A stretch of DNA of 8,959 bases from Rubrobacter sp. (GCA_013815485.1 JACDGB010000046.1:1-8959), one strand, 5' to 3'. Counted from the first letter of the stretch, positions 1 to 6,482 are shown. Notes: generated by a model from the sequence alone, not told the origin. Translations and numbers: made by a program.

Positions 1-18
1 CTATTAGCTGGGAGGAGC

Positions 19-1128
19 ATGAAGCACGGCGCCTCTAGCATCCATATCCCGAGCCGTACCTGGGCCGGGATAGACCTGGACGCCGTGCGCCACAACGTCC
101 GGGCTCTGAAGCACAGGGCTGCCGGTGCCCGCCTGATGGCCGTGGTGAAGGCCGACGCATATGGGCACGGCGCGCTTTCTGTCTCCCGCGCCGCGCTTGA
201 GGCCGGGGCCGATTCCCTCGCCGTCGTCACCGTGGAGGAAGGCGCGGAACTGCGGCGCGGCGGCGTCGAAGCCGGGATCCTGATCTTCACCGACCTCACC
301 CCTGACAGGCTCCCGCTCGCGGAAGAAAACCGCCTGGCGGTGACGGCCCATTCCATCGCCAGCGCCCGGCGCATCGCTGCCCATCCCGGCCTGAAAGCGC
401 ACCTGAAAGTCAACACCGGCATGAACCGCTGGGGCGTCGAGCCGGAGGAAGTCGGAGAAGCCCGAAAACTCCTCGGTGGGCAACTCGCGGGCGTGTACAC
501 GCACTTTGCCTCCGCCGACTCCGACCCGGAGGCGACCCGTCGTCAGATAGATGTCTTCGACGAGGTACTAGCCGTCCACTCGTTCGGTGGCGTTGTCGTC
601 CACGCCTCCAACTCTGCCGCTACCCTGTGGCATCCTCGCGCCCGCTATGACCTCGTGCGGCCCGGCGTCGCATTGTATGGCCTGCACCCGGCTGGCGGGG
701 ACCCGGCATCCGAAGACCTGCGTCCCGCGATGACCCTGAAGAGCTACGTGGCGGACACGCGCCGACTCGCGCCTGGCGATGGAGTCTCATACGGTTTGAC
801 GTTTCGGGCTGCGGAGCCAGCATTCGCGGCTACGGTTCCGGTAGGCTACGCTGAAGGGTATCGGCGGTCGTTATCGGGGCGGTCGTTCGCTATCATCCGG
901 GGTCGGCGGCGGCCACTTCTGGGGCGGGTTACGATGGACGCCTGTGTGTTCGGGGTGGACGAATCCGTGGAGGCAGGGGATGAGGTCGTGTTGCTTGGTG
1001 AGCAGGGGGGAGAGAGGATCTTCGCCGAAGAACTCGGGATGTGGGCTGGCACGATAAACTACGAAATAACGACCGGGGTGAACCCTCGAAGAATCGAGAG
1101 GAGCTACGCAAATGTTCAAGGATCTTAA
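19..1128 (+). CDS. alr: Alanine racemase (PLP-dependent)
   Basis: Interconverts L- and D-alanine in the cytoplasm and so supplies D-Ala for peptidoglycan. The 369 aa are normal for the family. The N-terminal PLP barrel has the lysine in AVVKADAYGHG (K44, Schiff base), HLKVNTGMNRWG (K130 at the position often carbamylated, R137), and YDLVRPGVALYG with R214 facing the PLP ring nitrogen. The C-terminal beta domain carries the second catalytic base, Y258 in GVSYGLTF, then GYAEGYRRSL and GRVTMDACVF; the last is GRVCMDQ in many homologues. The end, NYEITTGVNPRR, is the usual Alr terminus. The ATG at 19 sits only 3 nt after GGAGG (11-15), an unusually short spacing, and the frame is open to the left edge, so a start outside the window is possible although the barrel begins where expected. 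The last 17 nt overlap the next gene. The function call is firm; the start is less so. Confidence 0.96.
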   Translation: MKHGASSIHIPSRTWAGIDLDAVRHNVRALKHRAAGARLMAVVKADAYGHGALSVSRAALEAGADSLAVVTVEEGAELRRGGVEAGILIFTDLTPDRLPLAEENRLAVTAHSIASARRIAAHPGLKAHLKVNTGMNRWGVEPEEVGEARKLLGGQLAGVYTHFASADSDPEATRRQIDVFDEVLAVHSFGGVVVHASNSAATLWHPRARYDLVRPGVALYGLHPAGGDPASEDLRPAMTLKSYVADTRRLAPGDGVSYGLTFRAAEPAFAATVPVGYAEGYRRSLSGRSFAIIRGRRRPLLGRVTMDACVFGVDESVEAGDEVVLLGEQGGERIFAEELGMWAGTINYEITTGVNPRRIERSYANVQGS

Positions 1129-1456
1129 GTGGGGACCCGCGCTCAAGCGGGCCGCGACGTTCGTCGTGATCTGGCTCGGCCTCGTCTATGGCATGAGCGT
1201 GGCCTTCCCCAATAGCTTCGCCGTGAGCCGCCAGGAACTGCCCGGCCTCGCCCTCAACGCCGTGATGTTCTTCTTCCTATTCGCCTTCATCTTCGCCATA
1301 ACGGACAAGCGCCGGACCCAGCGCGCGGAGCAACTCAAGGCGCAAAAGAGCGGAAAGACGGGCAAGCCCGAGACCAATGGAGAGGCTCCGGAAAGTGCCC
1401 TGAGAGGCCAGCGCAACCCGAACACCAGCCGCAAGAAGGCCCGCCGCAAGCGATAG
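1112..1456 (+). CDS. Small two-helix membrane protein of unknown function
   Basis: I do not recognise a family. The 114 aa contain two hydrophobic segments at about residues 13-32 and 45-63, separated by a short loop, followed by a charged hydrophilic tail (about 65-114) rich in Lys, Arg, Gln and Asn and ending in a strongly basic run. This predicts a small inner-membrane protein with a basic cytoplasmic tail. The ATG at 1112 lies inside the 3' end of alr (17-nt overlap) and has AGAGGAG at 1097-1103 with 8-nt spacing, which supports both the start and co-transcription with alr. The basic tail could touch nucleic acid or anionic lipid, but nothing specific shows this. Confidence 0.8.
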   Translation: MFKDLKWGPALKRAATFVVIWLGLVYGMSVAFPNSFAVSRQELPGLALNAVMFFFLFAFIFAITDKRRTQRAEQLKAQKSGKTGKPETNGEAPESALRGQRNPNTSRKKARRKR

Positions 1457-1464
1457 GCGCGAGC

Positions 1465-1493
1465 TTCACAAAGAGATTGTTCGAGGCTAGCAT
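1465..1493 (+). promoter_or_regulatory. Candidate sigma-A-type promoter for the PspC-domain gene
   Basis: TTCACA (1465-1470, five of six matches to TTGACA) is followed after 17 nt by TAGCAT (1488-1493, a TANNNT-type -10 box) in the 79-nt gap between the membrane protein and the PspC gene. A start near 1500 would give a leader of about 36 nt containing the Shine-Dalgarno site. Pattern match by eye only; read-through from alr is an alternative. Confidence 0.4.
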
Positions 1494-1535
1494 CGGGCGC
1501 GTTTGGCGCGGCCAAGACAGTGACGGAGGTTCGGA

Positions 1536-1733
1536 ATGAACATCAAACGGACGAAGAGGGACCGCCTGATCCTGGGTGTCTGCGGCGGTCTGGCCCTTCA
1601 CTTCGGATGGAACTCCAACGTGGTGCGGCTGGCCGCGGCGCTGGCGACGGTTTTCCTGCCGGGACCGGGCTGGCTGATACCCGTCGCCTACCTGATACTC
1701 GGCGCAATCCTCCCCGAGAGCGAGGTGTACTAG
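1536..1733 (+). CDS. PspC-domain small membrane protein
   Basis: The 65 aa match a stand-alone PspC domain almost end to end: a basic N-terminus, then LILGVCGGLALHFGW (residues 11-25, the diagnostic GVCGGLA block), VVRLAAAL, and one hydrophobic segment at about residues 33-59 ending in ILPE. PspC domains are single-pass membrane modules named after phage-shock protein C. In actinobacteria they occur alone or fused to sensor proteins and are linked to envelope stress, but the role of such a short stand-alone copy is not known from sequence. GGAGG at 1525-1529 with 6-nt spacing supports the ATG at 1536. The uracil-DNA glycosylase homologue starts 6 nt after its stop, so the two are probably co-transcribed. 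Confidence 0.88.
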   Translation: MNIKRTKRDRLILGVCGGLALHFGWNSNVVRLAAALATVFLPGPGWLIPVAYLILGAILPESEVY

Positions 1734-1739
1734 ATTCCA

Positions 1740-2381
1740 ATGGACTTCGCGGAGGCTCAGAAGCAGGCTCTCGGTTGCACGAAGTGCGGCCTGTGCCACA
1801 GCCGGACCCGCGTGGTCTTCGGAGACGGCCCGCTGAACGCCGGGTTGTTCGTCGTGGGCGAGGCTCCCGGCTTCAATGAAGACCGCGATGGCAAGCCCTT
1901 CGGGGGAGCGTCGGGGATGCTTTTGGATCGGCTGCTCTCGTCGGTCGGGTTGGAGCGCGCTGAGGTCTACTTCACCACCCTGGTGAAGTGCCGTCCTCCC
2001 GAGTCTCCGCCGCGTTCGCCGAAACCCGCCGAGGTCAGCGCGTGCAGGCCGTATCTGCTCGCCCAGCTCGCAGCCGTGGACCCGAAGGTTGTGGTGGCGA
2101 TGGGGGATCTGGCTAGCCGCGTGCTCACCGGACGAAAGGAGGCCGTCTCACGCATCCGGGGCCGTGCGGTGCCGCTCGATGGGCGCTATGTCTTCCCGAC
2201 GCTCGCCCTGAGCCGGGCTCTGTACACGCCGGCGGATCGGGCGTTCCTGATCTCGGACTTCTCCCGTCTGCCGGAGCTTCTCGAAGCCGACCGTCCATCC
2301 ACCTACGAGACCATGAACGTCCCCCGCGCCCCCGGCCACGCCGGCGCGGAACGCGAGCCCATCCAACCGGGCCTCTGGTAG
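1740..2381 (+). CDS. Family-4-type uracil-DNA glycosylase homologue with altered active-site motifs
   Basis: The fold is that of Fe-S uracil-DNA glycosylases, which remove uracil from DNA to start base-excision repair. Visible in order: C13 and C16 in GCTKCGLC, GEAPGFNEDRDGKPF (residues 40-54, the water-activating and uracil-binding motif), C84 in VKCRPP, and C102 in SACRPYL. These four cysteines are the expected 4Fe-4S ligands. Two positions deviate. The usual TN before VVKC reads TT. The second active-site motif, normally PTYHPA in family 4, reads PTLALSRALY, so the expected histidine is an alanine. A C-terminal extension of about 30 aa (from residue 184) is proline- and charge-rich. It may be an active divergent enzyme, have another substrate, or be impaired. 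There is no strong Shine-Dalgarno site (GAGGTG at 1722-1727, 12 nt away); translation probably couples to the PspC gene 6 nt upstream. Confidence 0.85.
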   Translation: MDFAEAQKQALGCTKCGLCHSRTRVVFGDGPLNAGLFVVGEAPGFNEDRDGKPFGGASGMLLDRLLSSVGLERAEVYFTTLVKCRPPESPPRSPKPAEVSACRPYLLAQLAAVDPKVVVAMGDLASRVLTGRKEAVSRIRGRAVPLDGRYVFPTLALSRALYTPADRAFLISDFSRLPELLEADRPSTYETMNVPRAPGHAGAEREPIQPGLW

Positions 2382-2398
2382 CCGGGGAGGAGCCCGCC

Positions 2399-2845
2399 GT
2401 GGCGTGGGAAGACATGGCCGAGGAAGCCCTGGAGGACCTGGCGGCGAAGATCGCGATGACCCTGAAACCGGGTGACGTGGTCATACTATCCGGCGAGGTC
2501 GGCGCGGGCAAGACGACCTTCGTTCGGGCCGCGGCGCGTTCTCTGGGCGTCGCCGAAAGGGTGACGAGCCCGACCTACCAACTCGCCCGAAGCTACGAAG
2601 GGACCGTTGATGGTCGCCGGGTCGCGGTGAACCATCTGGATCTCTACCGGATCGAGGGGATCGAAGCTGGAGACGTACTGGAACTCGACGATTATCTCGA
2701 TCCCCGCGCCGTGACGTTCGTGGAGTGGGCCGAACCCGCGCTCGCGCTACTCGAAGATCCCATCGTCGTGCGGATCTCCCACCAGACGCCCGATACGCGC
2801 CGGGTGAACATCGAAGGACCAGTGGCGGAGCGTCTCGAATGCTGA
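2399..2845 (+). CDS. tsaE: tRNA threonylcarbamoyladenosine biosynthesis ATPase TsaE
   Basis: TsaE is the small P-loop ATPase that works with TsaB-TsaD to regenerate the complex making t6A at position 37 of ANN-decoding tRNAs. The 148 aa show Walker A GEVGAGKTT (residues 32-40, K38), VTSPTYQL (55-62, the switch-like TSPT block), NHLDLYRIE (78-86) and FVEWAE (107-112), all family hallmarks in the right order. The start is GTG at 2399: GGGGAGGAG at 2384-2392 lies 6 nt upstream, while the next ATG (codon 6) is too far from it. The gene begins 17 nt after the glycosylase stop and overlaps tsaB by 7 nt, so translation of tsaE and tsaB is likely coupled. Confidence 0.96.
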   Translation: MAWEDMAEEALEDLAAKIAMTLKPGDVVILSGEVGAGKTTFVRAAARSLGVAERVTSPTYQLARSYEGTVDGRRVAVNHLDLYRIEGIEAGDVLELDDYLDPRAVTFVEWAEPALALLEDPIVVRISHQTPDTRRVNIEGPVAERLEC

Positions 2846-3507
2846 TCCTGGCTTTCGACGCCTCGACCCCCATCGTCACCGTCGCCGTCGCCCGCGTGGA
2901 GAACGGAGAACGGGAGGTTATGGCCGAAATATCCGTCACCGCCCGCGGCGCGTCGGAGGCTTTGCTGCGGGCCGTCCACGCCGCGCTCGACCTCGCCGGG
3001 GAGGACCTCGCCACCGTGGAGCGCGTGCTCGCTGGAATCGGCCCCGGCACGTTCACCGGCATCCGCATCGCCGCCTCCACCGCCCGCGCCATCTCCCTCG
3101 GGACTGGCGCCGCCCTCGCAAAAAACTCCACCCTCGCCGCGCTCGCCGCCCCAGCCCTTTCCGCCTCCCCAGACGTGCTAGCCGTCCTCGACGCGAAGCG
3201 GGGCGAAATATTTGTTCAACGATTCGCTGGTGGCGAGCCAGGCGAAATAGCTTGCGTGAAGCCGGAGGAACTTTCCGTGGATGGCGAACCGTTCATCGTC
3301 GGCGATGGGGCTGTGCGCTACCGGGAGACGCTCTCGCGCTTTGGGCGCATTCCCCGTCATGGATCTCCGCTTCACCGGGTCACGGCGGCTGGTCATATAT
3401 TGTCAGCGGATCTCTCGCCCGTCGAGGCCGAGGATCTCGTGCCCATCTACGTTCGTCAGCCAGACGCTGAGGTGCGCCGAGACCTCAACCCCTGGAGCCG
3501 TCCGTGA
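2839..3507 (+). CDS. tsaB: tRNA threonylcarbamoyladenosine biosynthesis protein TsaB
   Basis: TsaB is the ASKHA-fold partner that forms a heterodimer with TsaD in bacterial t6A synthesis; it is structural rather than catalytic. The 222 aa show LILAFDAST (residues 2-10), AGIGPGTFTGIRI (65-77, the signature GPGSFTGLR block), the NSTLAAL helix (96-102), LDAKRGEIFVQ (117-127) and the terminal PIYVRQ (202-207), all typical. The open frame extends upstream to 2725, but homology begins at ATG 2839, which overlaps the tsaE stop (ATGCTGA) and has GGAG at 2827-2830 with 8-nt spacing. The tsaB stop overlaps the rimI start by 4 nt (GTGA). Confidence 0.95.
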   Translation: MLILAFDASTPIVTVAVARVENGEREVMAEISVTARGASEALLRAVHAALDLAGEDLATVERVLAGIGPGTFTGIRIAASTARAISLGTGAALAKNSTLAALAAPALSASPDVLAVLDAKRGEIFVQRFAGGEPGEIACVKPEELSVDGEPFIVGDGAVRYRETLSRFGRIPRHGSPLHRVTAAGHILSADLSPVEAEDLVPIYVRQPDAEVRRDLNPWSRP

Positions 3508-3965
3508 ACGAATCGGAAGCAAAGTCTTCCGGTGGCCTCGTTCTCCGGCGAATGGAGGCCACAGATCTTCCGGCGGTCCTGGAGACGGATGCGCTGTGTC
3601 TGCCGCGGCCGTGGGGCGAGGCGGGGTGGCGCGATGAGTTGCGAAGCTCGTTCGGGCTGTGCCTTTTGTTGGAGAAGGACGGAGCCGTGATCGGGCACAT
3701 CGGGGTCAAGTTAGTCGCCGACGAGCTGCACGTCACCACGCTCGCCGTCCGTCCCCAGCATCGCCGCCACGGCCACGCCCGCGCTCTCTTCGAGGGCGCG
3801 ATCGCCGAATCCCCAGAAGCCCGCCACGCATACCTGGAGGTGCGCCCGAGCAACGCCGCCGCCCGCGTGCTTTATGGTTCTTTGGGGTTCGTGGAGGTCG
3901 GGCGTCGGCCCCATTATTACGGCAATGAAGATGCGGTGATCATGGCCCTGGAACTCCGGGTCTAG
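3504..3965 (+). CDS. rimI: Ribosomal-protein-alanine N-acetyltransferase RimI-like
   Basis: A GNAT-fold acetyltransferase that transfers acetyl from acetyl-CoA to protein N-termini; classic RimI acetylates ribosomal protein S18. The 153 aa include PWGEAGWRDEL (36-46, the RimI-type PW block), the acetyl-CoA pyrophosphate loop VRPQHRRHGHARALFE (82-97), LEVRPSNAAARVLYGSLGF (111-129) and RRPHYYGNEDAVIM (134-147). E112 and Y124 correspond to the catalytic Glu and Tyr described for Salmonella RimI. Its place directly after tsaB is the standard actinobacterial order. The start is GTG at 3504, overlapping the tsaB stop, with GGAG at 3494-3497 and 6-nt spacing. The first ~11 residues precede the GNAT fold. 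Its TAG stop lies in a CTAG shared with the opposing gene. The substrate in this organism is inferred from the family. Confidence 0.92.
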   Translation: MNESEAKSSGGLVLRRMEATDLPAVLETDALCLPRPWGEAGWRDELRSSFGLCLLLEKDGAVIGHIGVKLVADELHVTTLAVRPQHRRHGHARALFEGAIAESPEARHAYLEVRPSNAAARVLYGSLGFVEVGRRPHYYGNEDAVIMALELRV

Positions 3966-4201
3966 TCCGAAGACCCCCGGCGTCGTTCTCGCTCCTCCCG
4001 AGCCTTCTCCCTGCGGCGACGAAGCTCTTCGCGGCTCTCGAAGGGTTTCAGTAGCAAGAGGGCCGGCGCCAGGCACGCGAGGAAGCTGACGAAGAGGCCG
4101 ACGGAGATCAAAGGGTCAACCGGCCCCCGAAACAGATAGATGACGAACATCGCCAGCATCACCAGCGCGATGAACGCGAACAGCAAAGAGAACATCCGCA
4201 T
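3962..4201 (-). CDS. Small two-helix membrane protein, probably leaderless
   Basis: I do not recognise a family. From ATG 4201 the protein is 79 aa: hydrophobic segments at about residues 3-24 and 30-51, a short linker with a Gly-Pro turn between them, and a highly charged Arg/Glu-rich tail (52-79), likely helical and cytoplasmic. The frame can be extended to GTG 4318 (118 aa), but I chose ATG 4201. A -10 box TATACT lies exactly 6 nt upstream of it, there is no Shine-Dalgarno site, and the longer start overlaps a hairpin behind the acetyltransferase gene. ATG at 4222 or 4195 are other options. The stop overlaps the rimI stop tail-to-tail in CTAG (3962-3965). The overall design (two helices plus charged tail) resembles the gene at 1112-1456, but I see no sequence similarity. 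Confidence 0.68.
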   Translation of the reverse strand: MRMFSLLFAFIALVMLAMFVIYLFRGPVDPLISVGLFVSFLACLAPALLLLKPFESREELRRRREKAREERERRRGSSD

Positions 4202-4207
4202 GCCGCG

Positions 4208-4238
4208 AGTATAGCCGTTCATCGCGCTGATTAGACAA
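4208..4238 (-). promoter_or_regulatory. Leaderless promoter for the 79-aa membrane protein
   Basis: On the reverse strand TTGTCT (4238-4233) is followed after 19 nt by TATACT (4213-4208), and the ATG at 4201 begins 6 nt further on, where transcription would be expected to start. No ribosome binding site precedes the ATG. A leaderless mRNA is inferred; such mRNAs are common in actinobacteria. Confidence 0.45.
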
Positions 4239-4324
4239 GAACCCTCGCTCCCCGCGAGACCATCCCGGACGGCTGCGCTAACTACATCGAACACAGGGAC
4301 GCGCCGAAAATCCCTCACGCCGGT

Positions 4325-4354
4325 GCCTCATCCCGTTGTCTATTCGGGTGAGGC
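4325..4354 (-). terminator. Hairpin behind the GNAT gene, possible terminator
   Basis: Arms GCCTCA-T-CCCG (4325-4335) and CGGGTGAGGC (4345-4354) form a 10-bp stem with one bulged base and a 9-nt loop, starting 6 nt after the stop codon of the reverse-strand acetyltransferase gene. Position suits a terminator, but there is no good U-run on that strand, so it may act as an mRNA 3'-end or pause structure. Confidence 0.42.
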
Positions 4355-4360
4355 TGCTCT

Positions 4361-4966
4361 TCAGGGTACGTCTGGGAAACCCTGCTCGACCGGCCCCGCT
4401 TTGCCTGGAAGCTGCTCGCGTCTCGCTGCGTCTTGGCGCTCCCAATCTTCCTTGGTCAGCGCGTACTCGACCTCGCCGTGTTCCGTTCCTGGCAGCGGAT
4501 CTTCCCATTCCAGGTGGAACGTGCGCGCGTGTTCCAGGCCCGACTTCTCCATCACGCGCCGGGAGGCGAGGTTGACCGCCATCGTCTGGGCTACCACGCG
4601 CCGCGCGCCGAGTTCGGTGAAGCCCTTTTGGATCAGGGCTCTCGACCCCTCGGTAGCGTAGCCTTTGCCCCAGACGGAACGGCGCAGCCGGTAACCGAGC
4701 TCTACTTCGCCTGGATTGCCACCCTCCCGTGGCCGGAACTCGAACCATCCTAGAAATTCTCCGGTAAACTTCTCGACTGCGGCCCAGCAGCCGAACCCCT
4801 CGAACCGCTTGTGGTACTCACGCGCTATCTCCTTGCGAGACACCGGTTTGCCGCCGTTGAGGAAGCGCATGACTTCCGGGTCGCCATCGAGATCGAACAA
4901 ATGGCCCACATCGTCCTCCGTGAAACGGCGCAGTATCAACCGTCCGGTCTTCAAAAATACTTCCAT
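4361..4966 (-). CDS. GNAT family N-acetyltransferase, RimJ/RimL type
   Basis: Transfers acetyl from acetyl-CoA to an amine; the acceptor cannot be told from sequence. The 201 aa follow the RimJ-like pattern: TGRLILRRFTEDDV (7-20), DPEVMRFLNGG (29-39), GYRLRRSVWGKGYATEGS (91-108, the acetyl-CoA binding loop) and VNLASRRVMEKSGLEHART (131-149). The charged C-terminal tail (about 172-201) runs past the usual fold. Relatives modify ribosomal proteins, antibiotics or small amines. The ATG at 4966 is directly preceded by GGAGG with no spacer, too close for normal initiation; TTG at codon 5 would have a 12-nt spacing, and coupling to the small ORF ending 9 nt upstream is possible. In-frame extension is blocked by that TAG. 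Confidence 0.88.
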   Translation of the reverse strand: MEVFLKTGRLILRRFTEDDVGHLFDLDGDPEVMRFLNGGKPVSRKEIAREYHKRFEGFGCWAAVEKFTGEFLGWFEFRPREGGNPGEVELGYRLRRSVWGKGYATEGSRALIQKGFTELGARRVVAQTMAVNLASRRVMEKSGLEHARTFHLEWEDPLPGTEHGEVEYALTKEDWERQDAARREQLPGKAGPVEQGFPDVP

Positions 4967-4975
4967 CCTCCAAGC

Positions 4976-5071
4976 CTACATGAGGCCACGAACATAGATC
5001 GGCGACGCCTCGCAATGCTCCATGCGCGCTCCCTCCAGGCCCTCGATCCGCCCGACGTGGCGGTTCGCCAT
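4976..5071 (-). CDS. Possible 31-aa small ORF upstream of the GNAT gene
   Basis: On the reverse strand an ATG at 5071 opens a 31-codon frame ending in TAG at 4978-4976, 9 nt before the acetyltransferase ATG. It begins MANRHVGRIEG and ends SPIYVRGLM, hydrophilic with one Cys. A weak GAAAGA lies about 5 nt upstream and an AT-rich promoter-like stretch lies beyond it. It could be a leader peptide coupling translation to the GNAT gene whose GGAGG it nearly touches, or chance: the same frame stays open far upstream antisense to the hydrolase gene. I see no recognised family. Confidence 0.3.
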   Translation of the reverse strand: MANRHVGRIEGLEGARMEHCEASPIYVRGLM

Positions 5072-5076
5072 AAATC

Positions 5077-5094
5077 TTTCAGAAATAACTGAAA
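5077..5094. promoter_or_regulatory. AT-rich inverted repeat in the GNAT/serine hydrolase divergent region
   Basis: TTTCAGAAATAACTGAAA is a perfect 6-bp inverted repeat around a 6-nt AT spacer, in the most AT-rich stretch between the two divergent genes. On the reverse strand a TATTTT box (5097-5092) overlaps one arm and lies about 20 nt before the small-ORF ATG. The layout suggests an operator for a dimeric regulator, but repeats this short can arise by chance. Confidence 0.3.
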
Positions 5095-5186
5095 ATAGTA
5101 CATTTGGGGGATGCGCTGAACGTAGTACCAGCCTATCGTGTCCATGCTGCACGAACGGGCTCACTGTCTCATGGGGAGGAAGATAG

Positions 5187-6389
5187 ATGAAACGGCAAGC
5201 GATGCTCCTGTTCACAACGGTAATGGCTGCGTTGTTGTTGGCTGGCGGAATGGTGCTGGCGCAGGCTCCCGAGGTTTCCGCCAACACCGGTGGAGACAAA
5301 GCCGCGAAGCAGGCGAAAGCCGCCGACGCTGCGTTGGATCTCTCCCTCAAAGAACTGGTCGCCATGCGCGGTGGCCCGCCGGGGGCCATCGCCGTCGTGC
5401 AGCGCGGCCAGGTTCGGGAAGTCCACTCTTTCGGGACCGCCAACCTGAAGAACGGGCGTCGCATGAAGATTGACGACCGCATGCGCATCGCAAGCGCCGC
5501 AAAGGCTTTCAGCGGCGCCGCCGCGCTCTCTCTGGTGAGCAAGGGCGCGCTCTCGCTGAACGATACGATCGGGGAGCGGTTGCCGGAGCAGCCCAAAGCC
5601 TGGTCGGAGGTAACTCTTCGCCAGCTTCTCAACCACACCAGCGGGCTGCCGGACTTCACGCAGTCCCAGAGTTTCCGTGATGCGCTTCTGGCGAACCTCA
5701 CGAAAGCTCCACCACCCGAGAAACTACTCTCGTTCGTGAAAAATAAGAAGTTGCGCTTCGAGCCCGGCTCGAAATACCAGTACTCCAACTCCGACAACAT
5801 AGCCGTCGCCTTGATGGTCGAGGAGGCTACCGGCAGAACCTACGAGGGACAACTCCAGGAGCAGGTGTACGGACCTCTCGGGCTGAGGAAGACCACCCTG
5901 CCCCGCGGCGCCAACCTCGGAAAGCCCTATATCCATGGCTACGACAACGACCCCTCCGCGCAGCCGCCGGAGGACTACAGCAAGCTCGTGGCCGCGGGAT
6001 GGTCCTGGGCTTCGGGGGGCATAGTGTCAACGCCCGCCGACCTCAACGACTTCATCCGCGGCTACGTGGGGGGCGAGCTCTTCGATTTTCGGACGCGAGC
6101 GCGGCAGCGGCAGGTTGTCGCGGGCGGAGGCTCCGAACCACCCGGTCCCGGAGAGAACTCGGCTGGCCTGGCGATCTTCCGCTACGAGACGAAGTGCGGG
6201 ACGGTGTGGGGCCACACGGGCAACATCCCAGGCTACACCCAGTTCATGGCGGCGAGCCCCAACGGAAACCGCTCGGTGACGGTGTCGGTAAACACGCAAC
6301 TCACCCCCGAAAACGGCGCGCCCGGCGTCTTCAAGGCTTTGCGTCAGGCGGAACTACGCGCCGTATGCGCCGCCCTCGCAGACCAATAA
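5187..6389 (+). CDS. Secreted serine hydrolase, R61 DD-peptidase / class C beta-lactamase family
   Basis: A penicillin-recognising serine enzyme expected outside the membrane and acting on D-Ala-D-Ala peptides, D-amino-acid peptides or related esters and amides. Residues 1-27 form a signal peptide (KR, hydrophobic core, LAQA end). The catalytic triad of motifs is complete: SAAK (S103-K106), YSN (Y199-N201) and HTG (H343-G345). HTG rather than KTG is the form found in Streptomyces R61 carboxypeptidase. Other R61-like blocks are LRQLLNHTSGLPDF, WSWASGGIVSTPADLNDF and GNIPGY. The only two cysteines, C337 just before HTG and C394 near the end, match the R61 disulfide positions. At 400 aa it is full length. 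GGGGAGGA (5173-5180) with 6-nt spacing supports the ATG. It is flanked by divergent and convergent units, so it is probably monocistronic. Substrate remains open; a beta-lactamase or esterase role cannot be excluded. Confidence 0.92.
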   Translation: MKRQAMLLFTTVMAALLLAGGMVLAQAPEVSANTGGDKAAKQAKAADAALDLSLKELVAMRGGPPGAIAVVQRGQVREVHSFGTANLKNGRRMKIDDRMRIASAAKAFSGAAALSLVSKGALSLNDTIGERLPEQPKAWSEVTLRQLLNHTSGLPDFTQSQSFRDALLANLTKAPPPEKLLSFVKNKKLRFEPGSKYQYSNSDNIAVALMVEEATGRTYEGQLQEQVYGPLGLRKTTLPRGANLGKPYIHGYDNDPSAQPPEDYSKLVAAGWSWASGGIVSTPADLNDFIRGYVGGELFDFRTRARQRQVVAGGGSEPPGPGENSAGLAIFRYETKCGTVWGHTGNIPGYTQFMAASPNGNRSVTVSVNTQLTPENGAPGVFKALRQAELRAVCAALADQ

Positions 6390-6447
6390 TCAGCGTCAGC
6401 GTGAGAGCTTTCCGGAGTTTCGCCTCACAGGTGCGGGGGATGTCGAA

Positions 6448-6470
6448 CCGCCACCCGTTGGAGTGGGCGG
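6448..6470. other. GC-rich hairpin downstream of the serine hydrolase
   Basis: CCGCCAC (6448-6454) and GTGGGCGG (6463-6470) pair with one bulged G around an 8-nt loop, 59 nt after the hydrolase stop. No U-run follows. It may stabilise or end the transcript; evidence is structural only. Confidence 0.28.
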
Positions 6471-6482
6471 GGTCGGCGCGAG

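Noticed and set aside
1457..1535. GC-rich repeat GCGCGTTTGGCGCG as a terminator after the first membrane protein
   Set aside because: Stem is only about 4 bp with no U-run; a promoter explains the gap better.
2481..3131. Reverse-strand open frame (216 codons) across tsaE-tsaB
   Set aside because: Antisense to two well-recognised genes with overlapping start/stop codons; composition is Arg/Pro/Ser-rich as expected of a GC shadow.
4202..4318. Longer GTG start for the 79-aa membrane protein, with GATGAGG 7 nt upstream
   Set aside because: The apparent ribosome binding site is part of the hairpin behind the GNAT gene, and the extra 39 residues show no feature. The -10 box placed exactly before ATG 4201 argues for the shorter form, though this is not settled.
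4976..5071. PIYVR shared by the small ORF and the TsaB C-terminus
   Set aside because: Only five residues match and the flanks differ, so a duplicated tsaB fragment is not supported.
4976..5800. Long reverse-strand open frame (274 codons) antisense to the serine hydrolase
   Set aside because: It is a shadow of a high-GC coding gene: Arg/Ser/Ala-rich, with no recognisable domain, opposite a gene with complete catalytic motifs. Only its last 31 codons, outside the hydrolase, were kept as a possible small ORF.
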